The translations under genes and the position numbers were made by a program. From assembly GCF_037645805.1 (NCBI RefSeq), contig NZ_JBBEXE010000009.1, positions 1 to 64,000 of the forward strand: a DNA stretch of 64,000 bases, read 5' to 3'. How positions within the stretch are numbered: the stretch's first letter is position 1; every line of letters begins with the position of its first letter. Shown one piece after another: positions 36,241 through 46,600 of this stretch. This DNA comes from Leptobacterium_A meishanense. Lineage in GTDB: Bacteria; Bacteroidota; Bacteroidia; Flavobacteriales; Flavobacteriaceae. The notes under the pieces are model-generated. The model saw only the letters and a program-made list of their open reading frames with translations. It searched no databases and was not told the origin of the DNA.

Positions 36241-36264
36241 AATTAGCAGTTAATATTGCTAATT
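36241..36264. repeat. Inverted repeat at msrA stop / AhpD-like gene start
   Basis: AATTAGCA and TGCTAATT form an 8-bp perfect stem around an 8-base loop, filling the space between the msrA stop and the next start. It could be an operator or an intercistronic hairpin. No T run follows. Confidence 0.5.
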
Positions 36265-36929
36265 TAGTGGGTTTCTTTGAGTAATTCCGGATATTTTTTT
36301 TGAAAAGCTTTCAATCGGGGAATGGATACACGCTGCACATATGGGTTATTGGGATGGAGTTTTTCATACTCCTGGTGGTAATCTTCTGCTTTATAAAACA
36401 CCTTAAAAGGCACTACTTGTGTAACTATTTCATTATCATATACTTTTTCAGCTTCTAATTTCTTGATGTAAGTTTCTATGATTTTCTTTTCTTCCTTATT
36501 TTTATAAAAGGCAATAGACCGGTATTGTGACCCTCTGTCAGGTCCTTGCCTATTAAGCGTAGTGGGATCATGCGAGCCGAAGAATACTTTTACTAAAGTC
36601 TCGTAGCGCACTATTTTCGGGTCGTAATATACTTCTACAGCTTCTGCATGAGTTGTTTGTCCGCTACCTACCTGTTCATAAGTAGGGTTGGGTTCATTTC
36701 CTCCCGAATAGCCGGAGATAACTTCTTTTACTCCTTTTACGCTCTGAAAAATGGCTTCTACACACCAAAAACAGCCACTGGCAAAATAAGCAGTCTTGTA
36801 TTTTGAGAGCTCGGGCTGTGTAGGGTTTTCAACAGATAATCTGGCTACAGTTTCTTTTTTTTCAGTAGTATGACAACTTATGATGAGAACTAAAAAGGTT
36901 GTAGAGAAGTAAAATAATATACGGCGCAT
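36264..36929 (-). CDS. msrA: Peptide-methionine (S)-S-oxide reductase, lipoprotein form
   Basis: This 221-residue protein has a signal peptide with lipobox-like IISC (Cys about residue 19). The MsrA catalytic motif ASGCFWCVEAIF follows near residue 50, and downstream are ISGYSGG, FGSHDPTTLNRQGPDRGSQYRS and the YHQEY motif. It repairs S-oxidised methionine in envelope proteins. Export as a lipoprotein is less common than cytosolic MsrA. It lies upstream of the AhpD-like gene in the same direction. Confidence 0.94.
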   Translation of the reverse strand: MRRILFYFSTTFLVLIISCHTTEKKETVARLSVENPTQPELSKYKTAYFASGCFWCVEAIFQSVKGVKEVISGYSGGNEPNPTYEQVGSGQTTHAEAVEVYYDPKIVRYETLVKVFFGSHDPTTLNRQGPDRGSQYRSIAFYKNKEEKKIIETYIKKLEAEKVYDNEIVTQVVPFKVFYKAEDYHQEYEKLHPNNPYVQRVSIPRLKAFQKKYPELLKETH

Positions 36930-36986
36930 TGCTATTGTTTTATATATGAACGTTCCAAATAAAAGTTTCTTATTTTATGTAAAAAT

Positions 36987-37019
36987 AAAAAAGGCCTTAC
37001 ATAATTGTAAAGCCTTTTC
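36987..37019 (-). terminator. Terminator-like hairpin
   Basis: A 12-bp stem with one mismatch (AAAAAGGCCTTAC with GTAAAGCCTTTT) lies 27 bases downstream of the DUF6249 gene stop on the reverse strand. It could also isolate msrA from it. Confidence 0.65.
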
Positions 37020-37046
37020 AAAATACTAAATTTTGATAATAAAACT

Positions 37047-37385
37047 TTAGTCAAGTTTTTTACTCATATGAAAACCTGTAAAAAGACCTATCCCTGCCAT
37101 TAAGAAAATAGTCCCTGGATAAGCAACTTCTTCTTCTACACCAATATTGTAATGTAGAATGGATGCGATGAAAATACCTATGCCAATACTCATAAGCAGT
37201 AAAGCGAGGTTTAAAACCAACGCTTTCCACACTGTGGAGAGCCTTCGGTGTTTTCCGGTAAAGATACTGGCATCAGCCCCTTTTTCAATAAGGGCGAGGC
37301 GTTCTTTATTACGTGTAGTAAAGTATAGATAGAAAATTCCTAAGCCTACTAACGCAAAACAAATAAATACAATTGCTACTTCCAT
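37047..37385 (-). CDS. DUF6249-type two-to-three-helix membrane protein
   Basis: This 112-residue protein has helices at about 3-21, 52-75 and 88-104, with a cytosolic loop ERLALIEKGADASIF typical of DUF6249 proteins. These small proteins usually stand divergent to or beside an ECF sigma gene, as here (divergent from 37482). The function is unknown; membrane control of the sigma factor is inference. Confidence 0.8.
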   Translation of the reverse strand: MEVAIVFICFALVGLGIFYLYFTTRNKERLALIEKGADASIFTGKHRRLSTVWKALVLNLALLLMSIGIGIFIASILHYNIGVEEEVAYPGTIFLMAGIGLFTGFHMSKKLD

Positions 37386-37481
37386 ATTTCTAGTTTTTTA
37401 ATTGATTACACCCATATGACTGCTATAAAATGAATGAGGTTACAAATGGATAGAATTTTTTAATTTATTTTTTGTAACCAA

Positions 37482-38069
37482 ATGAGTATATTGAGCGTCA
37501 AACGAGAAATGCGCAATCAAACTGACCAATATTATATCGATCAGATATTGGAGGGAAATACAAGGGCCTTCTCATTTTTGATGGAAAAGTACCAACACAT
37601 GGTTTTTACCATTTCGGTTAGGATGATGAATGATAGGGAAGAGGCAGAAGATGTGGCACAGGAGGTATTTATAAAAGCATATCAGAAGTTGGATAAATTT
37701 AAAGGAAAATCAAAATTCTCTACTTGGTTATACCGTATCACATATAATTATTGTTTGGACAGATTAAAATTGAAAAAAAAGCTTATAAAATCGGGCATTA
37801 TTGATGAAGTGAATGAAGGGAACCTCATAATGGAAGATGAAACCATAACTAATATAGAGGAGCAGGAAAAGAAAACAGTAATCCAACATGCTATACAAGC
37901 GTTGGATAGAGACGATCAAGTTATTGTGACATTGTATTATTATGAAGAACTCTCTTTAAAGGAAATTGCCCATACTATGGGTATGACCCTGAGTAATGTA
38001 AAGGTTAAATTATTTCGGAGTAGAAATAAATTATCAGAATTATTAAAAAATACGACACTAACCTATTAA
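37482..38069 (+). CDS. ECF-type RNA polymerase sigma factor
   Basis: This 195-residue sigma factor (or 186 from the ATG at 37509) has region 2 (MMNDREEAEDVAQEVFIKAYQKLDKFKGKSKFSTWLYRITYNYCLDRLK) and region 4 (LDRDDQVIVTLYYYEELSLKEIAHTMGMTLSNVKVKLFRSRNKLSELL). It is followed 2 bases later by a small membrane protein gene that is probably its anti-sigma factor. Confidence 0.92.
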   Translation: MSILSVKREMRNQTDQYYIDQILEGNTRAFSFLMEKYQHMVFTISVRMMNDREEAEDVAQEVFIKAYQKLDKFKGKSKFSTWLYRITYNYCLDRLKLKKKLIKSGIIDEVNEGNLIMEDETITNIEEQEKKTVIQHAIQALDRDDQVIVTLYYYEELSLKEIAHTMGMTLSNVKVKLFRSRNKLSELLKNTTLTY

Positions 38070-38071
38070 TT

Positions 38072-38461
38072 ATGGATAAAGAAAATAAAAATAGGGATGC
38101 TTTTATAAAAAAAATGATAAAAGAAGGAGGTATTGTGCAAGCTCCAGAATCGCTTATCAAAAATGTAATGCACCGTGTAGAACAGGAAACGGAGCAAGTA
38201 AAAATGGCTCCTTTGATTGTCTCAAAAAGGTTTCAGCTTATCATAACTATAATCTTTATTGGAGTAGTGTTGTTTCTTGCTTATACCGGTCAGGAGAAGA
38301 GCATTTTCAGTACAATACTTACTGATGTAGAGCTACCCGCTATTATTGAAGGGTTGACAATATCAAAAACCACTACCTATAGTATAGCAATAGCTACCAT
38401 TATGATTTTAATGCAGGTAATTGTGTTGAGAAGGCGGTTTTATAAAGAAATGGATTTGTAA
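38072..38461 (+). CDS. Small membrane protein, probable anti-sigma factor
   Basis: This 129-residue protein has a cytosolic N-terminal half (PESLIKNVMHRVEQE, a pattern seen in Bacteroidota ECF partners) and two helices (about 53-71 and 98-116). No zinc motif. The role is inferred from its position directly after the ECF gene. Its stop lies 4 bases from the end of the convergent sterol desaturase family gene. Confidence 0.72.
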   Translation: MDKENKNRDAFIKKMIKEGGIVQAPESLIKNVMHRVEQETEQVKMAPLIVSKRFQLIITIIFIGVVLFLAYTGQEKSIFSTILTDVELPAIIEGLTISKTTTYSIAIATIMILMQVIVLRRRFYKEMDL

Positions 38462-38465
38462 ACAA

Positions 38466-39737
38466 TTATGCTAAACTTTCTATATTGCTGTGTATTTTCT
38501 TTTTTAAAAATGTAAAATAAAAAGCCCCTAAAATTGTAATAATAAAATATCCGGCGACCCAATAAGCACCATAATGAAAGAATAGGTTAATTCCGAACCA
38601 GTCACCACTATAAACAATCAGTCCCAATCCCAATAAACCTCTGATCAGTTCAATCCATATAGCATATTTAACACCATCCATTAAAGAAGAATAACCATAG
38701 ATGGCTATGAAAACAATTGCGCTGTATAATAACAAGCCTTCAAAACCAATAGCCCCATAATTATAAAACATAAACATCATGAGCAATGTAGCAGCGATTA
38801 ATTGAAAAACAGCATAGCCTATAAATAATTTAGATCCCCCGGTTTCGTATTTTTTATAGTGGTACACATCCTCAATGATGGTTACAGGATATTTTTCTTT
38901 GACATCAGCAGGACGCCATCCGGTAGGCATGAACCATATCCGGAGCTTATCTAGCCAGCTTTTTGTCTGCCATGCATCTTTAATCAATCGCCATAAATGC
39001 TGGAAATTAATAAGGATAGGATTCCAAGTATTAGCTGGTTTCAAGACACCATAAACAGGGGGTACTTCATCAAGTTCTTCTTGAAATGTACCAAACATCC
39101 GATCCCAGATACTTAGTATCTGCCCTAAATTTTTATCAATATATTCCTTATTTATAGCGTGGTGCACCCTGTGCTGTGAAGGAGTAATAATAATGTACTC
39201 AAGCCATCCGAGTTTACCAATATGTTGTGTATGATACCAGAACTGAGCAAAAAGGTGTATAGGAGCAATAATAGCGATAACATTTTCAGGGATTCCGAAA
39301 ATAGCAGCAGGAATGAGAAGTAAGGGATAATGACCAATGATATTTGAAATGGATTGCCGTAAGGCACAGGCTAAATTGAACTCTTCACTGCTGTGATGGA
39401 TCACATGTTCATTCCAGAAAAAATTAATTTTATGCGCCAGCCGATGGTTCCAGTAACCAGCAAAGTCAATAAAAATAAAGCCAGCAATATATACCATCAA
39501 TGTTGATTCAATATGGAACAATGCCAAATGTTCTAACAAGTATGGATATGAAATAATGATAATAGCTAATCCTAAAGAATCCTTTATAATATTAGTTAAT
39601 CCTGAACTTAAACTAGAGACAGTATCTAATGCCCTATGCTTTTGGTTTTTAACAAAAAAACCAAATAAAACTTCAATTAAGACCAGCCCAATGAAAAAAG
39701 GAATGGCTATTAGCAATATCTTAGCATAACTTTCCAT
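38466..39737 (-). CDS. Sterol desaturase/fatty acid hydroxylase family membrane enzyme
   Basis: This 423-residue protein has at least eight helices and the di-iron histidine boxes HRLAHKINFFWNEHVIHHSS and QHRVHHAIN plus an intermediate Trp/His region (FWYHTQHIGKLGW). The length and C-terminal membrane extension resemble the alkylglycerol monooxygenase-like (TMEM195) group. It oxidises a lipid substrate that is not identifiable here. It is a single gene followed by a terminator hairpin. Confidence 0.88.
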   Translation of the reverse strand: MESYAKILLIAIPFFIGLVLIEVLFGFFVKNQKHRALDTVSSLSSGLTNIIKDSLGLAIIIISYPYLLEHLALFHIESTLMVYIAGFIFIDFAGYWNHRLAHKINFFWNEHVIHHSSEEFNLACALRQSISNIIGHYPLLLIPAAIFGIPENVIAIIAPIHLFAQFWYHTQHIGKLGWLEYIIITPSQHRVHHAINKEYIDKNLGQILSIWDRMFGTFQEELDEVPPVYGVLKPANTWNPILINFQHLWRLIKDAWQTKSWLDKLRIWFMPTGWRPADVKEKYPVTIIEDVYHYKKYETGGSKLFIGYAVFQLIAATLLMMFMFYNYGAIGFEGLLLYSAIVFIAIYGYSSLMDGVKYAIWIELIRGLLGLGLIVYSGDWFGINLFFHYGAYWVAGYFIITILGAFYFTFLKKKIHSNIESLA

Positions 39738-39769
39738 AGGAATGTATTAAATTGTCATAAATATAAAAT

Positions 39770-39804
39770 AAAAAAGGCAAATTCTATACGGAATTGCCTT
39801 TTTT
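39770..39804 (-). terminator. Terminator after cohesin gene
   Basis: A perfect 11-bp stem (AAAAAAGGCAA and complement) lies between the cohesin gene stop (39825) and the next gene on the reverse strand, with A/T runs on both sides. Confidence 0.75.
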
Positions 39805-39824
39805 GAAAAGTGATAGTTAACAAG

Positions 39825-40595
39825 CTATTTATCAACTAAAAATTTCTTTTCTATTTTAAGATTTTGATCGGTAGTTAAAAGAGCAAAATAGAGGCCATTT
39901 GATAAGGATGAAACATTTATGAAAAGCTTACTACCAGATGATGGATATATTTCACTGTGAACTAGCCGGCCATTAACATCATATATGGTTAGGCTTTTCG
40001 CACTTATGCTATTAGGAAGTTCTATATAGAATTCCGAAGAAGCCGGATTGGGATACAAGAGTATTTCTTCTACTTCTATATCATCGACACCTAAAGTGCC
40101 TTGTGTTACATTTACAGTTGCAGCGGTAGTATTTACAAGCACATTGCTTCCTGTAAAAGTTGAAATAGATTCTCTGGGAAATGTAAAACTAAAATCCACA
40201 ATAGCTGTATCAGTTATGTTCAAAGCGTTAAAAGTAACCGTAAGAAAACCAAAAGTTCCTGAAGGGAAACCAGAAATGGCTCCATAAGCAAGATCTATAG
40301 TTCCTGTAGTATTATTAAAAGACGGAGCTATAAGCTCAATTGGCAGTATGCCTCCTGCATTATATGTCAAAGACTGTACTTCTATGATAGAAGGGTCAAA
40401 ATTAAGATGCATTTCCACCAGGTCAATTTGTTGGTCATTGGCTTGTATTTCAAAAATAACATCAAAAGTTTGTCCTCCTGAAACATTATACGATGATGGA
40501 TTTGCAACAAAAAAAACATCCGTATTCTGTGCATTCCCAATGGCTGAAATAATCAGTAATATAAATACACCAATTCTTTGTAGTTTTATTTTCAT
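39825..40595 (-). CDS. Cohesin-domain protein with T9SS sorting domain
   Basis: This 256-residue exported protein has a signal peptide (1-22), a cohesin-like beta-sandwich (about 25-166; VFFVANPSSYNVSGGQTFDVIFEI, EMHLNFDPSIIEVQSLTY, TFGFLTVTFNAL) and a type A T9SS C-terminal domain (about 177-256; LLYPNPASSEFYIELP, SLTIYDVNGRLV, LSNGLYFALL). Cohesins bind dockerins. The gene lies 49 bases after the gene for a 2361-residue protein that ends in a dockerin, in the same direction. A surface anchor for that protein is a reasonable inference. Confidence 0.85.
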   Translation of the reverse strand: MKIKLQRIGVFILLIISAIGNAQNTDVFFVANPSSYNVSGGQTFDVIFEIQANDQQIDLVEMHLNFDPSIIEVQSLTYNAGGILPIELIAPSFNNTTGTIDLAYGAISGFPSGTFGFLTVTFNALNITDTAIVDFSFTFPRESISTFTGSNVLVNTTAATVNVTQGTLGVDDIEVEEILLYPNPASSEFYIELPNSISAKSLTIYDVNGRLVHSEIYPSSGSKLFINVSSLSNGLYFALLTTDQNLKIEKKFLVDK

Positions 40596-40644
40596 TTTGT
40601 ATAGTTTATGATCAATATATTTTTAAGATCAAACCTAGTTTTTT

Positions 40645-43600
40645 TTATAGATTATCACCTTGCGTATTATAATTTGATGCCAGTATAGAAAAATCTAAAG
40701 CGCTTACTACACCATCACCGTTGATGTCTGCGTTTGCATTATAACCGGCTTCTCCTGATGATTTATTGAAAGAAGCAACTAATAATGAAAAGTCCAGAGC
40801 ATTAATAACATTATCACCATTTACATCCCCTCCTTTGAATTCACCTACAGGTATTGAAGTATTTGAGTTTACAGTAATATCTATTATTTGTGTTAGGTAA
40901 TTTCCATGGCCAATTACTAATTTATAATCCCCGGAATCTATTAATGAGGGAATGGCCAGTTGTCCGGCATTATTTGCTGTTATGTTGAAGTCGTATTTTG
41001 GCGTAGTAAGGTTAACAACTTCGTATAGCTGAACAGTATAATCCCCGGCGTTAGAGGTTCTTCCCTGCAATGATGTTTCTATTATTAAAGCATGGGTTGT
41101 GTTGTTAGGATTAATGTTCCATGTAAATTGTATAGCAGTAGCCTCAGGAGTAACTCCATTATCAGTTACAGTAACTTCAACATTGTATGGGCTATTTGAA
41201 GCAGCACCTTCTATAATTTGAACAGTAGGAGATTCAACAGCATTTGTGAGTTGAAGGTTAGTATAATTAGTGCCATCCACTTTATAGAGTACAATTTTAT
41301 CAATAGCATGTCCCAATGAGCGTTCAGAAATTTGCAAGGTATAAGTTCCAGGATTTACAAAGTATGCATAAATATTATGCGGATCATTATCGCTAGTGCT
41401 GGCTTGCCATTTCCATGATTCCGAATTGCTCCTATAAACTTTGAACCATCCATTGTCCCCTGCTCCTGCAGGCGTTGTGGCTCCGGTGACTCTAGTACTT
41501 CCAATAGGGAACACTACATTAGCTTGCGCTCCCTGGAGGTTATTTATCATGGTAGCTTCTGTTCCGGTAGTCCCTTTTTGCCCAAAGAACCATACATCAT
41601 CATTGTTTGGAAGCTTCATCCAGGTATCGTTTTGTTGTGTAGGGTCTGACCCTCCAAAATCACTTCTCCAATTAATGCGATAAACCCCGGGGGTTGTAAT
41701 TTGAATATCATAATTAACAACCCCTCCATTTTGATCAAGGAAATGATCGGCTCCTGCTAAAATTCCTGTGATGTTATTATCTGTTAGTTGGCTCCAGGTA
41801 GCTGAAAGTGTCCCTGATTCTGCTTCTATGACAACTAAACCGCTGTCTTCCTGAAATGTATTTGAAGAAATGGAAGCAGTACTTATGGTACCACTTACTA
41901 ACCCGGTATCAGGATCTATAGACAGACCGAGAGGAAGATTGGTTGCTGCATAGGTTAAAATTTGTGTGTCGCCATTTCCGTCATCAGCATTTATTTGAAG
42001 AGAAACGACATCTTCTTCCGTATTGGTCTGTGCCCCCGGATTTGTTACTAGGGGAGGGTTGTTGGTCGGGAGGTCACTCAACCGTATAATCTCGATTCCT
42101 TTAATGTTAGGATTTTCCAATATTTTGACAAAATCAATATCCAGGTTACCATCAGTTACTTCTGTATTGAATGTTTCTACAATGGCAACGTTCCATCCGT
42201 ATACCTCATTTTGATCATAGTTTTCCAGTACCAGTTTATCTTCTATAAACACATCAAATTCTCTTATATTAGGGTTTTGAATACCGTTCCAAACTTCCCC
42301 AAAAAGTAAATTAACAGTATAAACACCATTGGTTACCGGAAAGTCCCATTGCATATTATTTGGACTGTCAAATGTGTTATAACGTTCAACAGCAAAAAGT
42401 GAGTCCGGATAACCAGTAGTATTGGTAAATCCGGATAGGGTAACTCCAAACGTCACGTCTTGAGTACCAGCATTCACATACGAAGAAGGGGTTCCAGTAG
42501 TAGCTGCTCCACCTGCAGAGCCCGCTGAACGATCTTCGGTCCAATCCATGAATGCATCATTGGATGTTGTTAGTGCACCACCTGCATTTACTCTGAATAT
42601 TACTTCATTTAGCAAGCCGCTTGTTAGGTTAACTATTTTTGCCAATCCATTGTTATATGTGATGGTCAAAACAGCATTTTTATCGGTACCTGTTCCTGTA
42701 AATTCAACACTAATGGTATGTGAACTATTGGGTTTGACCAAAAAATCAGACAGATCTCCGGCAGTTATATTAAATAAACCTGCATTGGTGCCGGATATTA
42801 CTATAGAAGAGATAATGATAGCCGTATTGCCGCCAGATACTTCCAAAATAATATCCTTTGTTTCTCCTTCAGAGAAGGTTACACCTGTAGGAGCAGTAAC
42901 ATTACTTGCTGTTATAGGTGTTCCTGTAGGGTTATCGGAACCATAAACCTCCATATTTTTTTGATTTCCACCACCTTGTATTGGAGAACCGCCAGCCACA
43001 AAAATACCATTGCCGGACACGATAGCTTGTGTACCATGCCTTTTATGATTGAGACTAGCAGCAGTACTCCAAGTCTGTGTTTGAGGGTCATATACTTCTG
43101 TAACAGTAAGTGCATCTGCAGAAGAAGGGATTTCACCACCTGCAACATATAGTTTTCCTTGAAGGGCTGCTACACCGGCCCCTGCCCTCGGAGTTGGAAG
43201 ATTTTGCCCAACAGGAAGAGTTGACCAACCCGATGTATTAAAATCATAAACATCAACCTCGGGAATTACCGGACCAAATGTGCCTCCTGCATCTCCAGAG
43301 AGCCTTCCGGAAACCGCATAGAGTTTCCCGTCTATAATAGCTGTATGAAAGTGATCCCTGGCCCTTGGGGCATCAGTAAGAGCTGTCCATGTACCAGTAG
43401 CAGGGTCATATTCATCAAACCAACTTACATAGCCTCCGTTATGACCAAGCGTATTTCCGGCGAGGACATAGAATTTGTCGTTGTGTATGGCGAGTGCAGC
43501 AGATCCTCTTTTTCTTCCTGCCGGAATTTCAGGACCTTGTATCCATATGTCATTTGCAGGGTCGTATACCCATACATGATCTGCCGGTAGTTCATTAGGA

Positions 43601-46600
43601 AAATTATTATCTTTAAACGCTCCTATTACCCATATAAGCCCTTGGTATTCAATAGCTTGAAAATGATTAAATTCGATTGGAGCTGAACCCACTTTCTGTG
43701 TCCAGGTATTGTTTGTATAATCATACACATCAATAGTTTGTGCGCTTTCTCGACCGCCCAGCATATAAAACTTATCACCTGCTTGTACAAATGAACACTC
43801 GTGACGTGCGATGTAATTTTCATCTTCATTTTTGTCAATCCATAAATCAGGCAATGCATTTATAGTCCATGTAAATTGTTCTGTGGCATCTGGAATCCCG
43901 GATTGTGTAACTGTTACAGTTACATTATGGATTCCGTCAGCTGAAGGGCCTCCCGTTAAAGCAGTTTCGGTTATAGTGCCAAAGATATGCCCATTGGTGG
44001 GTTCTATGGCAATTCCATCTGGTTGTCCGGAAATACTATACGTATAGTTCTGCCCTGAATCACCTCCCGATGCTGCTACAGCTAAACTCACTACATCGCC
44101 TACAAAATTTGACTGGTCAGTAATAGGATCAATTGTTATTTGTGGAAGAGCTCCGAGGATTTCAATGGCATTTATCAATGGATTTTCAATAACATCATGG
44201 GCGAACCCAATGTTTAGGACACCGTCTGTTAATGTTATTGGGAACGAGAACATGCCCCCCACCTGATTTCCAAATTCGACCGCCAAATCAAGGTCATCCA
44301 AAACAATGGCTCCTTCTATCAATACATCAAATACCCGCTGTCCGGGCGCACCTGTTCCAGAAAACCCATTGGCCATATATAGATTGACGGTATAATTGCC
44401 ATTGTCTAGTGGAATATCAAATTGCATTTCAGCACCACCTGCTAAATCCCAACGTTCCTTATTAAAAAGTGCTTCATAAGTGGTATTATCTATATATGAA
44501 GGTATGGAAGTATGCTTATTGGCTGCGGAGAGCCCATGTGTAGAGATTTCTCCGACGTTTACAGTATAGCTTGGGCCACTAGTAGCTCCTTTGGTTGAAT
44601 TTTGTTCCCAATCGGGGCCGCCATCCGTAGCAGTAAAAGTTACGTCCCCGGCATTAATTCTCACAAGCGGAACCTGTTGTTCAGTAAGTATTGCTGTTAG
44701 TGGAACATTATACGGGGAATTGACTCCATCATGGATGAACTCTAAAGTTGCTGATTTACTTCCTGTAACACCATTGGGCATAAATGTTACAGGGAAAGAC
44801 ACATCTGCTCCCGGACCAATATTTATAGGGAGTGCCCCATTTTGAGAACTGAACAGTGCAGCATCTGTTCCCGTAATATTGATTTGGGATATTTGCAAGA
44901 CACCGCTTTCCGGCCCGCCTAAGTTTGCAGCATTGATGATAAGCTGAATATCGCTACTATTGATAGGAGCTTCTCCGAAGTCTATTGCACTGGTATTGTT
45001 GTTTACGCTAAGAGTTAAAGGGAGGTTTTCTGTTATTTTCATAAAATCCCATGTAGCGGAAAAAGCATCTCCAGGACCTGCAGAGGTAGCGATGAGCCCT
45101 ACAGCTAGTCCTTTATTATCTGCAGCACTTAGAAAGGAAGCAGGTAGTGTTATCGGCGAACCTAAAGCAATCACACTACCTCCGTTGTCTAAAGAATAAT
45201 AGGGTAGTGCAGTATTAGATGTTGGATCAACACTAATGTACAGGTCAACAGATTCGGCATCTAGGACGTTTGGGATATCAAAAGATGTATCTGAGGTTAT
45301 GGTACCGGCATCTTCTAATAAAACTTGCAATCCATAAATAGCATCACCATCTGTAATACCGTCCATTAAGACTACTTTTAAATAATTATCTTGATCACCA
45401 TTGCCAATATAAATACCTTGTGATTGAAAGTTCTGGGGTGCTGTTTGTGCACCTCCTACAGCAAAGAAGGGTGATTCTATTTTTGAATGTGCTGTAAATG
45501 GATTGGAGTTGACATCTGCATTGATGCCTAACTGGAATCCATATTGTTGGGTATTAGTACCTTCTAGTGCATCGCCTTCAGGAACTAGGTCAACTGTTGC
45601 TTTCCCCCCGGCCCCCCCAAAAGACATGTTTGATTCATCATATTGTGTTAGGTAATCCGTGCTTCCTGAAGGGTCTACCATAAGGCCTGTAAGACCTAAC
45701 CCAAAGAAACCGGTTCCCGGATCATTATTAAAAAAGGAATAATTAATAGGTAAATTTGTTGTAGTCCCGTTATCTGGATCAATCGCAAAAGCATCATCCA
45801 CATCCAATATTCCGTCATTGTCATCATCTGGATCATTAAGATCTGAAATATTATCTCCATCATTGTCATTCGGCACACTTCCTCCTGAACAATGATTCGT
45901 TCCATTATCTACTTCATCCTGATTCGTGTAGCCGTCATTGTCAGAATCAGCATTAGGATCATAATCTAAGTCACCAGGTTGTGGGCAATTTCCAAAATCA
46001 GCTGGTTCAAAGACAGTAATATTATCTGCCCCATAAGTAGCTGCCCATACTGTTCCGGGAAAAGGATCGGTGTCTCCTTGTGCAACAACATCAAGGGGAA
46101 TACTTCCAAAACCGCTAAATGTTTGTTCTTCTAGCACAACAGCATCACCAGAGGCATTGAGAACATATCGGTTTATATTTCCATTGAAAGAAGCCGTAAG
46201 GAGATCCCCTTGCATAGCCCCGGAGAAATTAGTGGCGGTATATTCGCAAATACCATTGGTAGAGGAGCTCACTACGTCTAATACATTTAATCCGGGATCA
46301 CCTACATTTTTAGAGAGGTATGCACCCTGTCTCGGGTCATCGGGAAAATTAGCAATGGAAAAAGAATTTTGAAAATATCCTTGTACACCTACTAATAAAT
46401 CTGCCCAATTGTGCCGGCTTGCTTCGTACCAATCAATATTACTAGTTCCGTCGTTTGGATCATCGCCATACCGGTATTCAACAACATCTGCTCTCGAAGG
46501 AAATGCACGGATGGGGACAGGGTGCCCGGCATAATAAGTTCCGTTTGCATCATTGATAGTACCTATATAATGTAATGGGTCTCCAAAACCTTGACTATTG

